Assembly (NCBI GenBank): GCA_020638975.1 | Contig: JACKHN010000021.1 | Coordinates: forward strand, 50,706-114,705 | Reading direction: 5' to 3' | Origin: Planctomycetaceae bacterium | GTDB taxonomy: Bacteria; Planctomycetota; Planctomycetia; Pirellulales; Pirellulaceae | Length of the DNA stretch: 64,000 nt | In this document: positions 41,658 to 50,802 of the stretch, piece by piece | How the letters are laid out: every line of letters begins with the position of its first letter | Numbering within the stretch: position 1 is the stretch's first letter | The notes under the pieces: generated by a model | The model's database searches: none | What the model was told of the DNA's origin: nothing | The model's input: only the letters and a program-made list of their open reading frames with translations | Made by a program: the position numbers and the translations under genes

Positions 41658-41790
41658 GGGCTTTTCATTTGTTGAAGTTGCACAAGATGTACGACGGGCC
41701 TCCGAGCCCGTCGAATAACGACTTAGATTCATTGAGGGGCTCGGAGGCCCGTCGTACAAACCTATCAGTTTGAAAAACTAAAAGGCCCTA
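41658..41790. repeat. Composite ~130-nt palindromic element (copy A)
   Basis: Outer arms AGGGCTTTT / AAAAGGCCCT bracket inner arms GTACGACGGGCCTCCGAGCC and its complement, with a short AT-rich centre. Same layout as 63701-63834 and the decayed copies near 18672-18889. Confidence 0.7.
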
Positions 41791-41888
41791 ACGGGAGTCC
41801 TCTGCTTCTGGATAAGACTTCTCGTCGCTGACATAATGGAGATCCTGTCGCGTGTTCCGCATTCTTTCGCTTACCGCAATGTGCCATC

Positions 41889-44231
41889 GTGTTCGGATTC
41901 TTCAGCAAACTGATCGGCACCAAGCGTCAACCGCAACGGAAACGAGCGCGTCGGGGCGGGCTGCGGAGGAGCAGGCTGCAGTTCGAGCCGCTCGGCCAAC
42001 GCGTGTGCCTGTCGGCAACGGTGATGTCATTCGGTACCGACATCGAGCTTGTCGGTGTCGGCGTGCAGAGTTACGGAGACACGGTGCTTGTCGGGCATCG
42101 AGTGAATTCGGTAACCGGCTTTACGGAAGGCGTGATTCTGGAGATCGAGGCGGATGATGGCTCGGTTTCTGAATCTGTTCTTGGCACTTTTGGTGGTAAC
42201 ACCTTTGTCACGAGTATTTCACCGAATGGTCAGTATGTTACCGGGACTTCGCTGTATTCGGATAGCTCTCTGCCGGCTTCTGGTTTTCTGGCAGAAGTTT
42301 CTAATCCGGGAGTTTTAACAGCTACCGGTGGTCTTGGTCCTATTCCAGAGTCTTTTGGCTTTGATGTTTCAAACTCTGGAACTGTTGTTGGAACGACTGA
42401 TGGGCTTTTAGTCCCCTATAGTTGGTCTACTAGCAGTGGCATTGTTGGGCTTACCCAGCCAAATGGGGGGGCGCGTGGAATTTCAAATGCTGAGGTGATC
42501 GTAGGAGTTGATACCACAGGGATCAATGCGACAACTGGCTTAATCGTGACGACTGGCTTTGTTTTTGAAAATGGAAGCCAAAGTTTTCTGGAAACTCCTG
42601 AAGGACTCAGTAGTTTCGCCAGTGACATTTCGCCAAACGGCGAGTATATCGGTGGTTTTCTTTCCTTCGAGGACTTAACCCTTTTTGAAACGATTAACCA
42701 AGCGGTAGTTTGGGTCGATGGTACGCTCACCCAACTCAAAGACGCTGAAGGCAATGTCTTTGAAGGTCAAGTTGCTGCTGTCTCTGACAATGGCTACGCC
42801 GTTGGACAGGGGAGCGATGGGCTTGGCTTTATCTGGCATGAGAGCTTTGCGGGGGTGCGCATGTTCGATGAGTGGCTACTCGACGAATACGGCGAGACGC
42901 TGACGACGCCCGTGACTGCCGTGCCCGATGTGCTGTTTGTCAATCAACGGCTGCACTTTGTGGTGGATGGCAACGCCTCGCTGGTCAGCGTCTTGGCTCC
43001 CGATACGAGCCCGTTTCCTTATCACAACAAAGTCCTGGCCACCGATGTTGATGGCGATGGCCAAGTCGCACCGCTTGACGTGCTGTTAGTTATCAATGCG
43101 TTGAATAATCGCGGCGGAGCTTACAAGCTGCCAACGTCACGGCCCATCGGGGCCGCTTATCTGGATGTGAACAAGGACGGCAGCGTTTCACCCATCGATG
43201 CCCTGATCCCCATCAACCAACTCAACCGCCCGGAAGTCATCACCACCCGACTCATCGATCTGGGTGCTGGGGTGGATGTTGTTGGGGTTGCGGTCTTGGA
43301 TAACGGTCATTCGGTGCTCGTGGCAAATCGGGTTAATCAAAGCACCGGATTTTCCGAAGGCGTCATTTTTAATGTTGATACTTCGGCTGGTTCGTTTACG
43401 GAGTCGGTTGCTGGCAGCTTCGGTGGCGATACGTTTCTGACGTCGATATCGCCGAATGGTGTTTATTTCTCCGGCTACTCTGAAGTGAACAGCACTGCAC
43501 CGTTCGAGGGTTTTCGAGCGGAGGTGGCTAATCCGACGGTGCTCAGCGGTACTGGCGGTCTTGGTCCAGTCCCCGAGTCCTTTGCTTTTGATGTTTCCGA
43601 CAGCGGAGTAGTAGTTGGTTCGACGCATGGACTACTTTTGCCCTATAAGTGGGAACCGAGCAGCGGAATTGTTGCTCTAATTGCTGAACCCAATGGCGGC
43701 GGCGGTCAAGGCATTTCCGCTGCGGGTGCCATTGCTGGCGGTACTTTTACTGGAATGGGTCGGTTCAACGCGGTGCATTGGCAGGGAGCAAACCAAGAAT
43801 TGCTACCCACTTCGGAAGGTTTCAATAGCACGGCCGCGGATATTTCTCCTGACGGTGAGTACATTGGCGGCGTCGTCACTTTTGAAGACCTAACACTTTT
43901 CGAAACGATCAATCAACCTGCTGTTTGGTCTAACGGTGAACTTACGCGTCTCGAAGACGCTGATGGCAACGCCTTTCGCGGACGCGTGGCTGCGGTTTCC
44001 GACAATGGCTTCGCAGTTGGTGAAAGCTCGGATGGACGCGGCTTCATCTGGCATGAGAGCTTTGCCGGAGTGCGTCTGTTCGATGAGTGGTTGTTAACCG
44101 AGTTTGGTTTAACGGTGCCGTCCGCGATTCTTTCGGTGACCGACGTCTACTTTGATGGCGTGACCTTAACCTTTGCCGTGACCGGCACCAACGGCCTCAT
44201 CCAAACGCCCGTCCCCCGTTCGGCCCGCTAA
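41889..44231 (+). CDS. Exported protein: two HAF-type repeat modules around a dockerin domain, FEPL motif
   Basis: 780 residues. No ordinary signal peptide. Instead it starts with a basic stretch and LQFEPLGQRVCLSATV, the planctomycete F/LEPL-type N-terminal motif of exported dockerin-bearing proteins. Residues about 45-370 form a beta-propeller-like module with ISPNGQY and DVSNSGTVVGTT repeats. A type I dockerin follows (DVDGDGQVAPLDVLLVINAL near 382 and DVNKDGSVSPIDALIPINQL near 423), with Ca-binding Asp/Asn sites. A second module (about 455-770), clearly similar to the first, ends the protein, so the dockerin is internal. It is probably surface or secreted. The substrate or partner is unknown. 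Confidence 0.8.
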   Translation: MFGFFSKLIGTKRQPQRKRARRGGLRRSRLQFEPLGQRVCLSATVMSFGTDIELVGVGVQSYGDTVLVGHRVNSVTGFTEGVILEIEADDGSVSESVLGTFGGNTFVTSISPNGQYVTGTSLYSDSSLPASGFLAEVSNPGVLTATGGLGPIPESFGFDVSNSGTVVGTTDGLLVPYSWSTSSGIVGLTQPNGGARGISNAEVIVGVDTTGINATTGLIVTTGFVFENGSQSFLETPEGLSSFASDISPNGEYIGGFLSFEDLTLFETINQAVVWVDGTLTQLKDAEGNVFEGQVAAVSDNGYAVGQGSDGLGFIWHESFAGVRMFDEWLLDEYGETLTTPVTAVPDVLFVNQRLHFVVDGNASLVSVLAPDTSPFPYHNKVLATDVDGDGQVAPLDVLLVINALNNRGGAYKLPTSRPIGAAYLDVNKDGSVSPIDALIPINQLNRPEVITTRLIDLGAGVDVVGVAVLDNGHSVLVANRVNQSTGFSEGVIFNVDTSAGSFTESVAGSFGGDTFLTSISPNGVYFSGYSEVNSTAPFEGFRAEVANPTVLSGTGGLGPVPESFAFDVSDSGVVVGSTHGLLLPYKWEPSSGIVALIAEPNGGGGQGISAAGAIAGGTFTGMGRFNAVHWQGANQELLPTSEGFNSTAADISPDGEYIGGVVTFEDLTLFETINQPAVWSNGELTRLEDADGNAFRGRVAAVSDNGFAVGESSDGRGFIWHESFAGVRLFDEWLLTEFGLTVPSAILSVTDVYFDGVTLTFAVTGTNGLIQTPVPRSAR

Positions 44232-44305
44232 CGAACAAACCTTCGCACCTGCTGTGCGTGGGTCCCTGCTGTGCGCGGGTCTCCCGACCCGGCGATGCGT
44301 GTCGT

Positions 44306-44623
44306 TCAGTCACCGCCCACGATCTCGCTGATCGGAAAGATGCGGATGCGTAACCAGCGGGAGAGATCGGGCAGAATATCTTCGTGGACCCAGTAGGCCG
44401 TTCGTTGATCGGACTGTGAGTCCGCGGTCTCTAAAAAGACAGGCACGCCCCGCTTGCTCGACAAGACCTGCACTTTGGCATAGATCGCCGGACTCTTCAC
44501 TGGAAAACGACGATATCCGGGTGGCACCGACTCGCTCGACATGACACGAACGGTCTGCGTCAACGCCTTTTCATGTTCGCGATTGCTCGCTTGCCGAATT
44601 GGTTCGAGTGCTTTTCGGTGCAT
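44306..44623 (-). CDS. Hypothetical protein (105 aa)
   Basis: 105 residues. The first 27 may be untranslated; Met28 (44542) gives MSSESVPPGYRRFPVKSPAI. The part with VPVFLETADSQSDQRTAYWV and LPDLSRWLRIRIFPISEIVG looks like a real small domain with alternating hydrophobic strands. No family recognised. Converges on the dockerin gene; 75 nt separate them. There is no ribosome-binding site at either start. Confidence 0.45.
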   Translation of the reverse strand: MHRKALEPIRQASNREHEKALTQTVRVMSSESVPPGYRRFPVKSPAIYAKVQVLSSKRGVPVFLETADSQSDQRTAYWVHEDILPDLSRWLRIRIFPISEIVGGD

Positions 44624-44661
44624 AGCGATCTAGTGCTGCGTTTCAGCTTGATTTTAGGATT

Positions 44662-44721
44662 AGCCGTTTTGGCGTTAGCCACGGTTCCATCGTAACAACC
44701 GGGGCTAACGCTCAAACGGCT
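44662..44721. repeat. Imperfect palindrome (AGCCGTTT arms)
   Basis: Arms 44662-44680 and 44703-44721 match at 17 of 19 positions. The 472-nt stretch 44624-45095 holds no credible gene, but holds this element and the next. Confidence 0.65.
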
Positions 44722-44805
44722 GGTGTCTACAACTAGTTCTTGGCAGTCACGAAGCAATTGTTTCTGAAATGTCCTTCTAGTGCCGTGTCAGGTTTCGATC
44801 ATTGA

Positions 44806-44858
44806 GTTGGAGTCCAGCCTTCAGGCTAAACGGAGCAGGCGAAAGCCTGTACTCCAAC
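44806..44858. repeat. Imperfect palindrome (GTTGGAGT arms)
   Basis: GTTGGAGTCCAGCCTTCAGG (44806-44825) pairs with the sequence ending ACTCCAAC (44851-44858), with a few mismatches. Confidence 0.65.
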
Positions 44859-45095
44859 CCAAGCTTTTAACATTGACGAAGCACTAGTCGTGGCCCTTCG
44901 ACACACGGGATTATTGCCAACTGGATGAATTCGGCAAGGGAAGATCGAATGCTTGTCGTATCTGGGAATTACGGTTCGACCAAACGGATTTGACCCTCTT
45001 GTCACGCTCTGGTTAAATGGAACCATCCCGCCCTCGCGGACTAACCCGCTGCGAGCCTGCTCCTGCCACGACGTGAACACATTGGAGTTTCACTC

Positions 45096-48000
45096 ATGCG
45101 ATCGGCGTCCACCATCGCAATTGCGTTCGTCTTTCTCAAGTTCTCGTCGTTAATGGCGGAAGATGCGAAGTCGTTGCCACCGTCTGTCGAACGTCGAATC
45201 GACTTCGTCGCCGATGTACAGCCGATCTTGCGAAAGACTTGTTACTCGTGTCACGGTGCCGAGCAGCAGGAGGCAGGACTGCGGCTGGATGTGAAATCGC
45301 GAGCGTTAGAGGGCGGTGATGGTGGCAAGAGCATCGTGCCAGGGGACAGCACGAGGAGTCGCTTGATTGCGTTGGTTGCTGGATTGGACGAAGACACTGG
45401 TATCATGCCGCCGGAAGGGGAGGGGACTCCGCTAACGCCGGAACAGATCGCGGTGCTGCGAGCTTGGATCGATCAAGGTGCAAGTTGGCCCGATCGTGCC
45501 GACGCTGCTGCCTCCGGTTCGACGCATTGGTCGTTCCAACCAATCACTCATCCAACGCTGCCCAAGACGAATGACACGGCGTGGGTGCGCAATGCGATTG
45601 ATGCGTTCATCCTCAATCGCCTCGAAGCCAAAGGAATTCTCCCCTCGGCAGAAGCCTCGCGGGAAACATTGATGCGGCGAGTCTATCTTGACTTGTTGGG
45701 ACTACCGCCTTCGCCCCAAGAACTCGACGCGTTTCTGCAGGATTCCAGTGCGGATGCCTACGAACGGATGGCGGAACGCGTCTTGGCGTCGCCGCATTAC
45801 GGCGAGCGTTGGGGGCGGCATTGGTTGGATTTGGCACGCTATGCGGATAGCGATGGCTATGAGAAGGATCGGGCTCGACCCCATGCGTGGCGTTATCGAA
45901 ATTGGGTGATCGACGCGTTGAATGCCGATTTACCGTACGACCAGTTCAGCATCGAACAACTCGCCGGCGACATGCTGCCCGATGCAACGCTCGAACAGAA
46001 GGTCGCGAGTGGCTTTCACCGCAACACATTACACAACACGGAAGGCGGGACTGACCAAGAAGAAGATCGCGTCAAGAAGACCGTTGATCGGACGAACACC
46101 GTCGGCGCAGTTTGGTTGGGCCTGACGGTTGGGTGTGCCCAATGTCATTCGCACAAGTACGATCCGCTCACACAGCGAGAATACTATCAGCTCTATGCGT
46201 TCTTCAACGATATTAACGAAACGGACATCGATGCACCGTTACCAGCGGATCAAGAACGAATCCGTTTAGCGAAGGCAGCTCATGACGAGCAGCACGCGAA
46301 ATTGACGGCGGCGGTCAAAGATTACGAGACGAATCAACTCGCGAACGCTCAAGCCGCATGGGAGTCGACCGCGTTAGACAGCGCCGTTGTCTGGCAGACG
46401 ATCGAGCCGACATCGGTTACTTCAAAGCACGGTGCAACGCTTCAAAGACAAGACGACGCGTCGTGGCTGGCCACGGGCAAGAACGAAGTCTCCGACGTTT
46501 ACACGGTCGAAGCAACCGTCGATGCCGAACGTATCTCGGCGGTACGGCTTGAGGTGCTTCCGGACAAGAGTCTGGTGAAGCAAGGGCCCGGTCGCGCTGA
46601 CAACGGCAACTTTGTGTTGACGACATTTCGCCTTGCTGCTTCTCCAGCGAGTGATGAACAAGCACCAACGCCGATCGAACTGACGACGGCGAAAGCGGAC
46701 TTCTCGCAGAACGATTGGCAAGTCGAGAAGGCGATCAACAATGATCCAGCAGACGGTTGGGCGGTTAGTCCGGAGTTCGGCAAGCGGCACGTTGCGTTGT
46801 TCGAGGCGAAGGAGGCGGTTGGCTTTGCTGGCGGCACGAAACTGACATTTGTGTTGGACCAGACCTACAATCGAGGCAACTCGCACAATCTTGGGCGATT
46901 CCGTTTGTCATTCACGTCGGGGCAACTGCCGGCAACGCTCGAAGGTTTACCAGCAGAAGTTGCCGTCGCGTTGGCGAAGGCAGATGCGGATCGAAATGCC
47001 GAAGAACGAAAGCAAATCGCAAAGTACTTCCGCACGGTTGATCCGGAACTTGCTCGGTTGAACCAGATCGTTGCAGATCACGCCAAGCAGGCACCCGCGG
47101 CCTCGGACGTCAAGGCCCAAACCGTGGTTCAAGTCTCACAACCTCGCGAGGCAAAGATTCACATTCGCGGGGATTTCCTGAATCAGGGCGAGTCGGTGAT
47201 CGCGTTAACGCCTTCCGTCTTGCCGGGTTTGGCCGCCGATGAAGCCAAGCACAGCCGATTGGATTTTGCGCGCTGGTTGTTCGCGGCTGACAATCCGTTG
47301 ACCGCGCGAGTAACGGTGAATCGAACCTGGCAACGGATATTCGGACGAGGCATCGTCAACACGGTGGATGACTTCGGCACGCAAGGTGAAGCTCCATCAC
47401 ATGCAGGGCTGTTGGATTGGCTGGCGACGGAGTTTCAACGGCAGAGTTGGAGCTTGAAGCAACTGCATCGTCTGATCGTCAATTCGGCGACGTACCGCCA
47501 GTCGGCAGCGTTCCGCCCGGAGCTAGTCGAGACCGATCCCGAAAACCTATTGCTCGCACGACAGCAGCGACGGCGCGTCGAAGCGGAAACGATTCGTGAC
47601 CTTGCGCTCGCTACTAGCGGGTTACTCGACTCGCGAATTGGCGGTCCCAGCGTTCGACCGCCACAGCCTGCCGAATACTCTGGCCTGACTTATGCGAACA
47701 GCGCCAAATGGCAAGTCAGCAAAGGTGGCGACGCGTATCGTCGTGGTCTCTACACCTTCTTTCAACGAACGTCTCCGTATCCGATGTTGATGACGTTTGA
47801 TTCACCCGATTCAACCGAATGCTGCGCACAACGAAGCCTCAGCAACACGCCATTGCAAGCGCTCACGCTGTGGAACGATCCGGCATTTTATGAATGTGCG
47901 CAAGCATTCGGCGCTCGCGTTGTCGCAGAAGTCCCGCCGATCGGCGATGCAATCGAGACCGCCCGCGAGCGGGCGCGCTACGCGTTTGCGCTCTGCCTGT

Positions 48001-48206
48001 CGCGGTTTCCCTCGGACGACGAGTTGGCGGACGTCACCGCTTTATACGAAGGACAACTATCGCGGGCCGTTGCCGATCACGAGGCCACGAAGCAAATCAT
48101 CGGACAGCAAGTTGCTCCCGAGGGTACACCACCGGCGGAACTCGCCGCTTGGATTATCGTCGGTCGCACGCTGATCAATCTCGACGAATTTATAACCCGT
48201 GAATGA
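45096..48206 (+). CDS. Planctomycete cytochrome (PSD1) with DUF1549 and DUF1553 domains
   Basis: 1036 residues. A signal peptide (1-21, ending MAEDAK) is followed by a cytochrome c-like region with haem motif KTCYSCHGAE (near 50) and the IMPPEGEGTPLTPEQIAVLR tail. DUF1549 comes next (about 150-370; FILNRLEAKGILPSAEASRE, ERWGRHWLDLARYADSDGYE) with a second CxxCH (CAQCHSHKYDPL near 346). A middle beta region follows, then DUF1553 (about 715-985; RVTVNRTWQRIFGRGIVNTV, RTSPYPMLMTFDSPD). Typical partner of DUF1501, as here. Role in the periplasm is unknown. Confidence 0.93.
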   Translation: MRSASTIAIAFVFLKFSSLMAEDAKSLPPSVERRIDFVADVQPILRKTCYSCHGAEQQEAGLRLDVKSRALEGGDGGKSIVPGDSTRSRLIALVAGLDEDTGIMPPEGEGTPLTPEQIAVLRAWIDQGASWPDRADAAASGSTHWSFQPITHPTLPKTNDTAWVRNAIDAFILNRLEAKGILPSAEASRETLMRRVYLDLLGLPPSPQELDAFLQDSSADAYERMAERVLASPHYGERWGRHWLDLARYADSDGYEKDRARPHAWRYRNWVIDALNADLPYDQFSIEQLAGDMLPDATLEQKVASGFHRNTLHNTEGGTDQEEDRVKKTVDRTNTVGAVWLGLTVGCAQCHSHKYDPLTQREYYQLYAFFNDINETDIDAPLPADQERIRLAKAAHDEQHAKLTAAVKDYETNQLANAQAAWESTALDSAVVWQTIEPTSVTSKHGATLQRQDDASWLATGKNEVSDVYTVEATVDAERISAVRLEVLPDKSLVKQGPGRADNGNFVLTTFRLAASPASDEQAPTPIELTTAKADFSQNDWQVEKAINNDPADGWAVSPEFGKRHVALFEAKEAVGFAGGTKLTFVLDQTYNRGNSHNLGRFRLSFTSGQLPATLEGLPAEVAVALAKADADRNAEERKQIAKYFRTVDPELARLNQIVADHAKQAPAASDVKAQTVVQVSQPREAKIHIRGDFLNQGESVIALTPSVLPGLAADEAKHSRLDFARWLFAADNPLTARVTVNRTWQRIFGRGIVNTVDDFGTQGEAPSHAGLLDWLATEFQRQSWSLKQLHRLIVNSATYRQSAAFRPELVETDPENLLLARQQRRRVEAETIRDLALATSGLLDSRIGGPSVRPPQPAEYSGLTYANSAKWQVSKGGDAYRRGLYTFFQRTSPYPMLMTFDSPDSTECCAQRSLSNTPLQALTLWNDPAFYECAQAFGARVVAEVPPIGDAIETARERARYAFALCLSRFPSDDELADVTALYEGQLSRAVADHEATKQIIGQQVAPEGTPPAELAAWIIVGRTLINLDEFITRE

Positions 48207-48208
48207 TC

Positions 48209-48261
48209 GCTAGTGCGAGTCGCACGGACGTGTAGCGGCTGTGGCGGTCTAATCCCCAAGG
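48209..48261 (-). repeat. Dispersed ~53-nt repeat, copy 2
   Basis: Reverse complement of 18886-18939, with a few substitutions. It lies in the 131-nt gap between the DUF1553 and DUF1501 genes. Includes GTGCGA/TCGCAC, a small perfect stem. Confidence 0.75.
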
Positions 48262-48337
48262 AATCTTGACGAAACAACCCTACACTTACCCGAAGACCGC
48301 TCTAATCCCCACCATCAACGACAGATTTGAGGAACCG

Positions 48338-49819
48338 ATGATGCGATTGGAAAACTGCACGTGGGAACAAACGCGACGCCAATTCCTGACATCGAGTGCC
48401 TCAGGACTGGGAGCGGCAGCATTCGCATCGTTGTTACAGCAGGACGGGTTGCTGGCGAGCGACGTGTCCGCTAATCCGTTGGCACCGAAAGCTTCGCCGC
48501 TTCCGGCAAAGGCCAAGCAATGCATCTTCATATTGCCTGCCGGAGCGCCCAGCCACCTTGACCTGTTCGATCCGAAACCCAAGCTCCGCGAACTGCACGG
48601 CCAAAAGCCACCGGCCTCGTTGATCGAAAACGTCCGCTTCGCGTTCGTCAAGAAGGAGACGGCCGTGCTCGCCGGCAGCGCTCGCGAATTCAGCAAGCAT
48701 GGCGAGTGTGGGATGGAATTGTCTGACTTCCTGCCGCACTTGGGCAGTTGCGCCGACGACTTGTGCTTGGTTCGCTCGATGCACACCGACGCCTTCAATC
48801 ATCATCCGGCACAACTGATGCTGTGCAGTGGGGTGCCGCGATTCGGACGCCCGAGCATGGGTTCGTGGCTGACCTATGGTCTTGGCAGCGAGGCGAACAA
48901 CTTGCCCGGCTACGTCGTGCTGACGGCAGGTCGAGGCAGTAGCGGAGGTGTCTCGAATTGGTCCAGCGGCTTTTTGCCTTCTACCTATGCAGGCGTTGTG
49001 TTTCGTAACGAGGGCGAACCGGTCCTGAACCTGAACAATCCTCCCGGCATCGACCGCGATGTTCAGCAACAAGGCTTGGAAGCACTGAGCAAACTCAATC
49101 GCCGTCGCTTTGATCACGTTCAAGATCCTGAAATCGCGAGCCGCATCTCGTCCTACGAGCTTGCTTTCCGGATGCAGGCGGCCGCTCCCGAACTGATCGA
49201 CTTGTCGGACGAGACGCAAGCGACTCTCGATGCATACGGAGTGACTCGTAAGGAGCCCGAGAAGTTTAACTTCCGCGGCGGCGGCCCCAATGTCTATAAG
49301 CAATTCGCAACAAACTGTGTGTTGGCGCGACGCATGATCGAACGCGGCGTCCGGTTCGTAACGCTCGTTCACGCGTCCTGGGACCATCACAGCAACATCG
49401 ATGAAGAACTCGGTTACAACGCCGGCATGGCCGATCAGCCGATCGCTGCGTTGATCAAGGACTTGAAACAGCGTGGCTTACTCGATTCGACGCTGATCGT
49501 ATTTGCCGGCGAGTTTGGCCGCACGCCGCTTTGGGAGAACCGTGGCGGGAACCAGACGGCGGTCGTTGGTCGCGATCACCACCCGGCAGCCTACAGCGTC
49601 GTGCTGGCAGGGGGCGGAATCAAAGGCGGGCAAGTCTACGGCGAAACCGACGAGATTGGTTGGTCGCCGATCAAGGATCCCGTTCACATCAATGACTTCC
49701 ACGCCACGATTCTGCATCTGTTTGGCTTCGACCATTTGCGGTTCGCGCAAAAGTTCAAAGGCCTGGAGGTGCGGCTGACCGATCAAGGCGGCAAAGTTGT
49801 CCGACCACTACTCGCGTAA
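48338..49819 (+). CDS. DUF1501 family protein with Tat signal
   Basis: 493 residues. The Tat signal has the twin arginine in TRRQFLTSSASGLGAAAFAS. The DUF1501 (alkaline phosphatase-like fold) domain runs from KQCIFILPAGAPSHLDLFDP to the C-terminus, with HTDAFNHHPAQLML, WDHHSNIDEELGYNAGM, VFAGEFGRTPLWENRGGN and VVGRDHHPAAYSVVL, where His and Asp probably bind metals. The ATG at 48338 has GAGG 5 nt upstream. Family members are exported through Tat. The substrate is not known; the pair with DUF1549/1553 is common in this phylum. Confidence 0.92.
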   Translation: MMRLENCTWEQTRRQFLTSSASGLGAAAFASLLQQDGLLASDVSANPLAPKASPLPAKAKQCIFILPAGAPSHLDLFDPKPKLRELHGQKPPASLIENVRFAFVKKETAVLAGSAREFSKHGECGMELSDFLPHLGSCADDLCLVRSMHTDAFNHHPAQLMLCSGVPRFGRPSMGSWLTYGLGSEANNLPGYVVLTAGRGSSGGVSNWSSGFLPSTYAGVVFRNEGEPVLNLNNPPGIDRDVQQQGLEALSKLNRRRFDHVQDPEIASRISSYELAFRMQAAAPELIDLSDETQATLDAYGVTRKEPEKFNFRGGGPNVYKQFATNCVLARRMIERGVRFVTLVHASWDHHSNIDEELGYNAGMADQPIAALIKDLKQRGLLDSTLIVFAGEFGRTPLWENRGGNQTAVVGRDHHPAAYSVVLAGGGIKGGQVYGETDEIGWSPIKDPVHINDFHATILHLFGFDHLRFAQKFKGLEVRLTDQGGKVVRPLLA

Positions 49820-49841
49820 CGGGCGAGTAGTCAGGCTGCGA

Positions 49842-50486
49842 TCACGTCGTTAACGGCGGAGCAGAGCGGACGAACTGATCGCGAAGTTCGCGGGCGGTTT
49901 TCTCTGCAGACGCAGCCGGAAGAAAGCAGCCGAGAATCCTCGCACGTCGAATGACGCCTTTCTCCAGTGAGCCTGGGAATAATCGGCTCGTGAGCTGAGT
50001 GTCGTCATGAAGAATCGCTTCGACATTTGAACCGTCCGCGATCTCGACGTAGCAAACCTCCGAATCTCGCAGTGGCATCTTTGTGATCCCGTCTTCGATT
50101 GATTCAATACCGCCAGCGACTTGGCTCGTCAACGTCAGGCTGGGCGTGGCGTCGAGAATCGAAGTTTGAACAGAAACGATTAGCTGTATCCCTACGCAAT
50201 CCAATTCGTTCTCGACTCTCCAATAAACTTGAGTTCGACAGGGATGTTCACTCGACTCTTCGTAGGTCGCGACGAGATCGTTCCCGCGGACATAGGCATC
50301 AGCAAGCACCGTCGCTTTGCTTGGCAGCGTCAGTTGCATGATCGCTGCACCTGCTTCGACAGCGAATTGATTGGCGTCGAGTTTGCCCGCGATGTTCGTT
50401 AAACCTCGCGTTGGCAAAGCAAGATCTAATTCACATCGCAGGTTAGAGGTTGCGAGGCGTGCCTTACTTCCATCAAGCTGCCACAT
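49842..50486 (-). CDS. Hypothetical beta-rich protein downstream of a terminator hairpin
   Basis: 214 residues starting MWQLDGSKARL; GGAG is 9 nt upstream. A longer reading at 50501 is possible, but one at 50543 would begin inside the terminator hairpin. The text is rich in beta strands (CELDLALPTRGLTNIAGKLD, GGIESIEDGITKMPL) with no signal peptide and no known family. The end RARILGCFLPAASAEKTARE is helical. It sits directly after the candidate structured RNA at 50526-50669, so the RNA may control it. It converges on the DUF1501 gene, 22 nt away. Confidence 0.6.
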   Translation of the reverse strand: MWQLDGSKARLATSNLRCELDLALPTRGLTNIAGKLDANQFAVEAGAAIMQLTLPSKATVLADAYVRGNDLVATYEESSEHPCRTQVYWRVENELDCVGIQLIVSVQTSILDATPSLTLTSQVAGGIESIEDGITKMPLRDSEVCYVEIADGSNVEAILHDDTQLTSRLFPGSLEKGVIRRARILGCFLPAASAEKTARELRDQFVRSAPPLTT

Positions 50487-50525
50487 GCCGCGATGCTCCA
50501 TGCTGGCTGGTTGAAATTGAAAACG

Positions 50526-50669
50526 AAAAAACCCCGCCATCACGTAAAACGAGATGGCGGGGCCGGAACAGAGAAGAGGCCGATTCGCCAGCTAGGTAGA
50601 AATCAAACAAACCTAAAAGGCAAGTCTCGGTAGCGTCACGACCTCTCGTTGGGGGCTGAATACTTCTCT
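50526..50669 (-). ncRNA. Candidate structured RNA / attenuator with intrinsic terminator
   Basis: Minus strand. Start near 50665-50669 is set by an extended -10 TGTTATCAT (50672-50680) and -35 TGGACA (50694-50699). The RNA opens with AGAGAAG, which pairs with CTTCTCT (50571-50577) to close a ~100-nt domain. Inside, TAGGT/ACCTA and GCC/GGC form a hairpin, and AGAGGUCG can pair with CGGCCUCU as an alternative. The 3' end is a perfect 10-bp stem (50533-50542 with 50554-50563) followed by six T. It matches no RNA family I recognise. Confidence 0.55.
50527..50563 (-). terminator. Strong intrinsic terminator ending the candidate RNA
   Basis: 10-bp perfect stem GATGGCGGGG / CCCCGCCATC and six T on the minus strand, 40 nt before the preferred start of the 49842-50486 gene. 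Confidence 0.85.
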
Positions 50670-50671
50670 CG

Positions 50672-50699
50672 ATGATAACAAGATTGGTTGACGTGTCCA
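50672..50699 (-). promoter_or_regulatory. Promoter of the candidate RNA
   Basis: -35 TGGACA (50694-50699), extended -10 TGTTATCAT (-10 hexamer 50672-50677), 16-nt spacer. It places the start at the first base of the closing stem. Confidence 0.5.
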
Positions 50700-50802
50700 T
50701 ACTTTCCGTTAGAAAAACAGCGTCCTCAGTGACGTTCCTCAAAATGTCTCCCCCACCCGAATTAATGCGTCAAGGCCAATTCGAGACGCGAAGAACACCG
50801 TA

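Noticed and set aside
41487..41675. 62-codon frame across the palindrome cluster
   Set aside because: It runs through both arms of the palindromes and has no homolog pattern.
44826..45080. tRNA-like text (GGGTCAAATCCG with flanking arms) near 44960-45065 on the minus strand
   Set aside because: No full cloverleaf can be formed; it may be a decayed remnant, so no tRNA is called.
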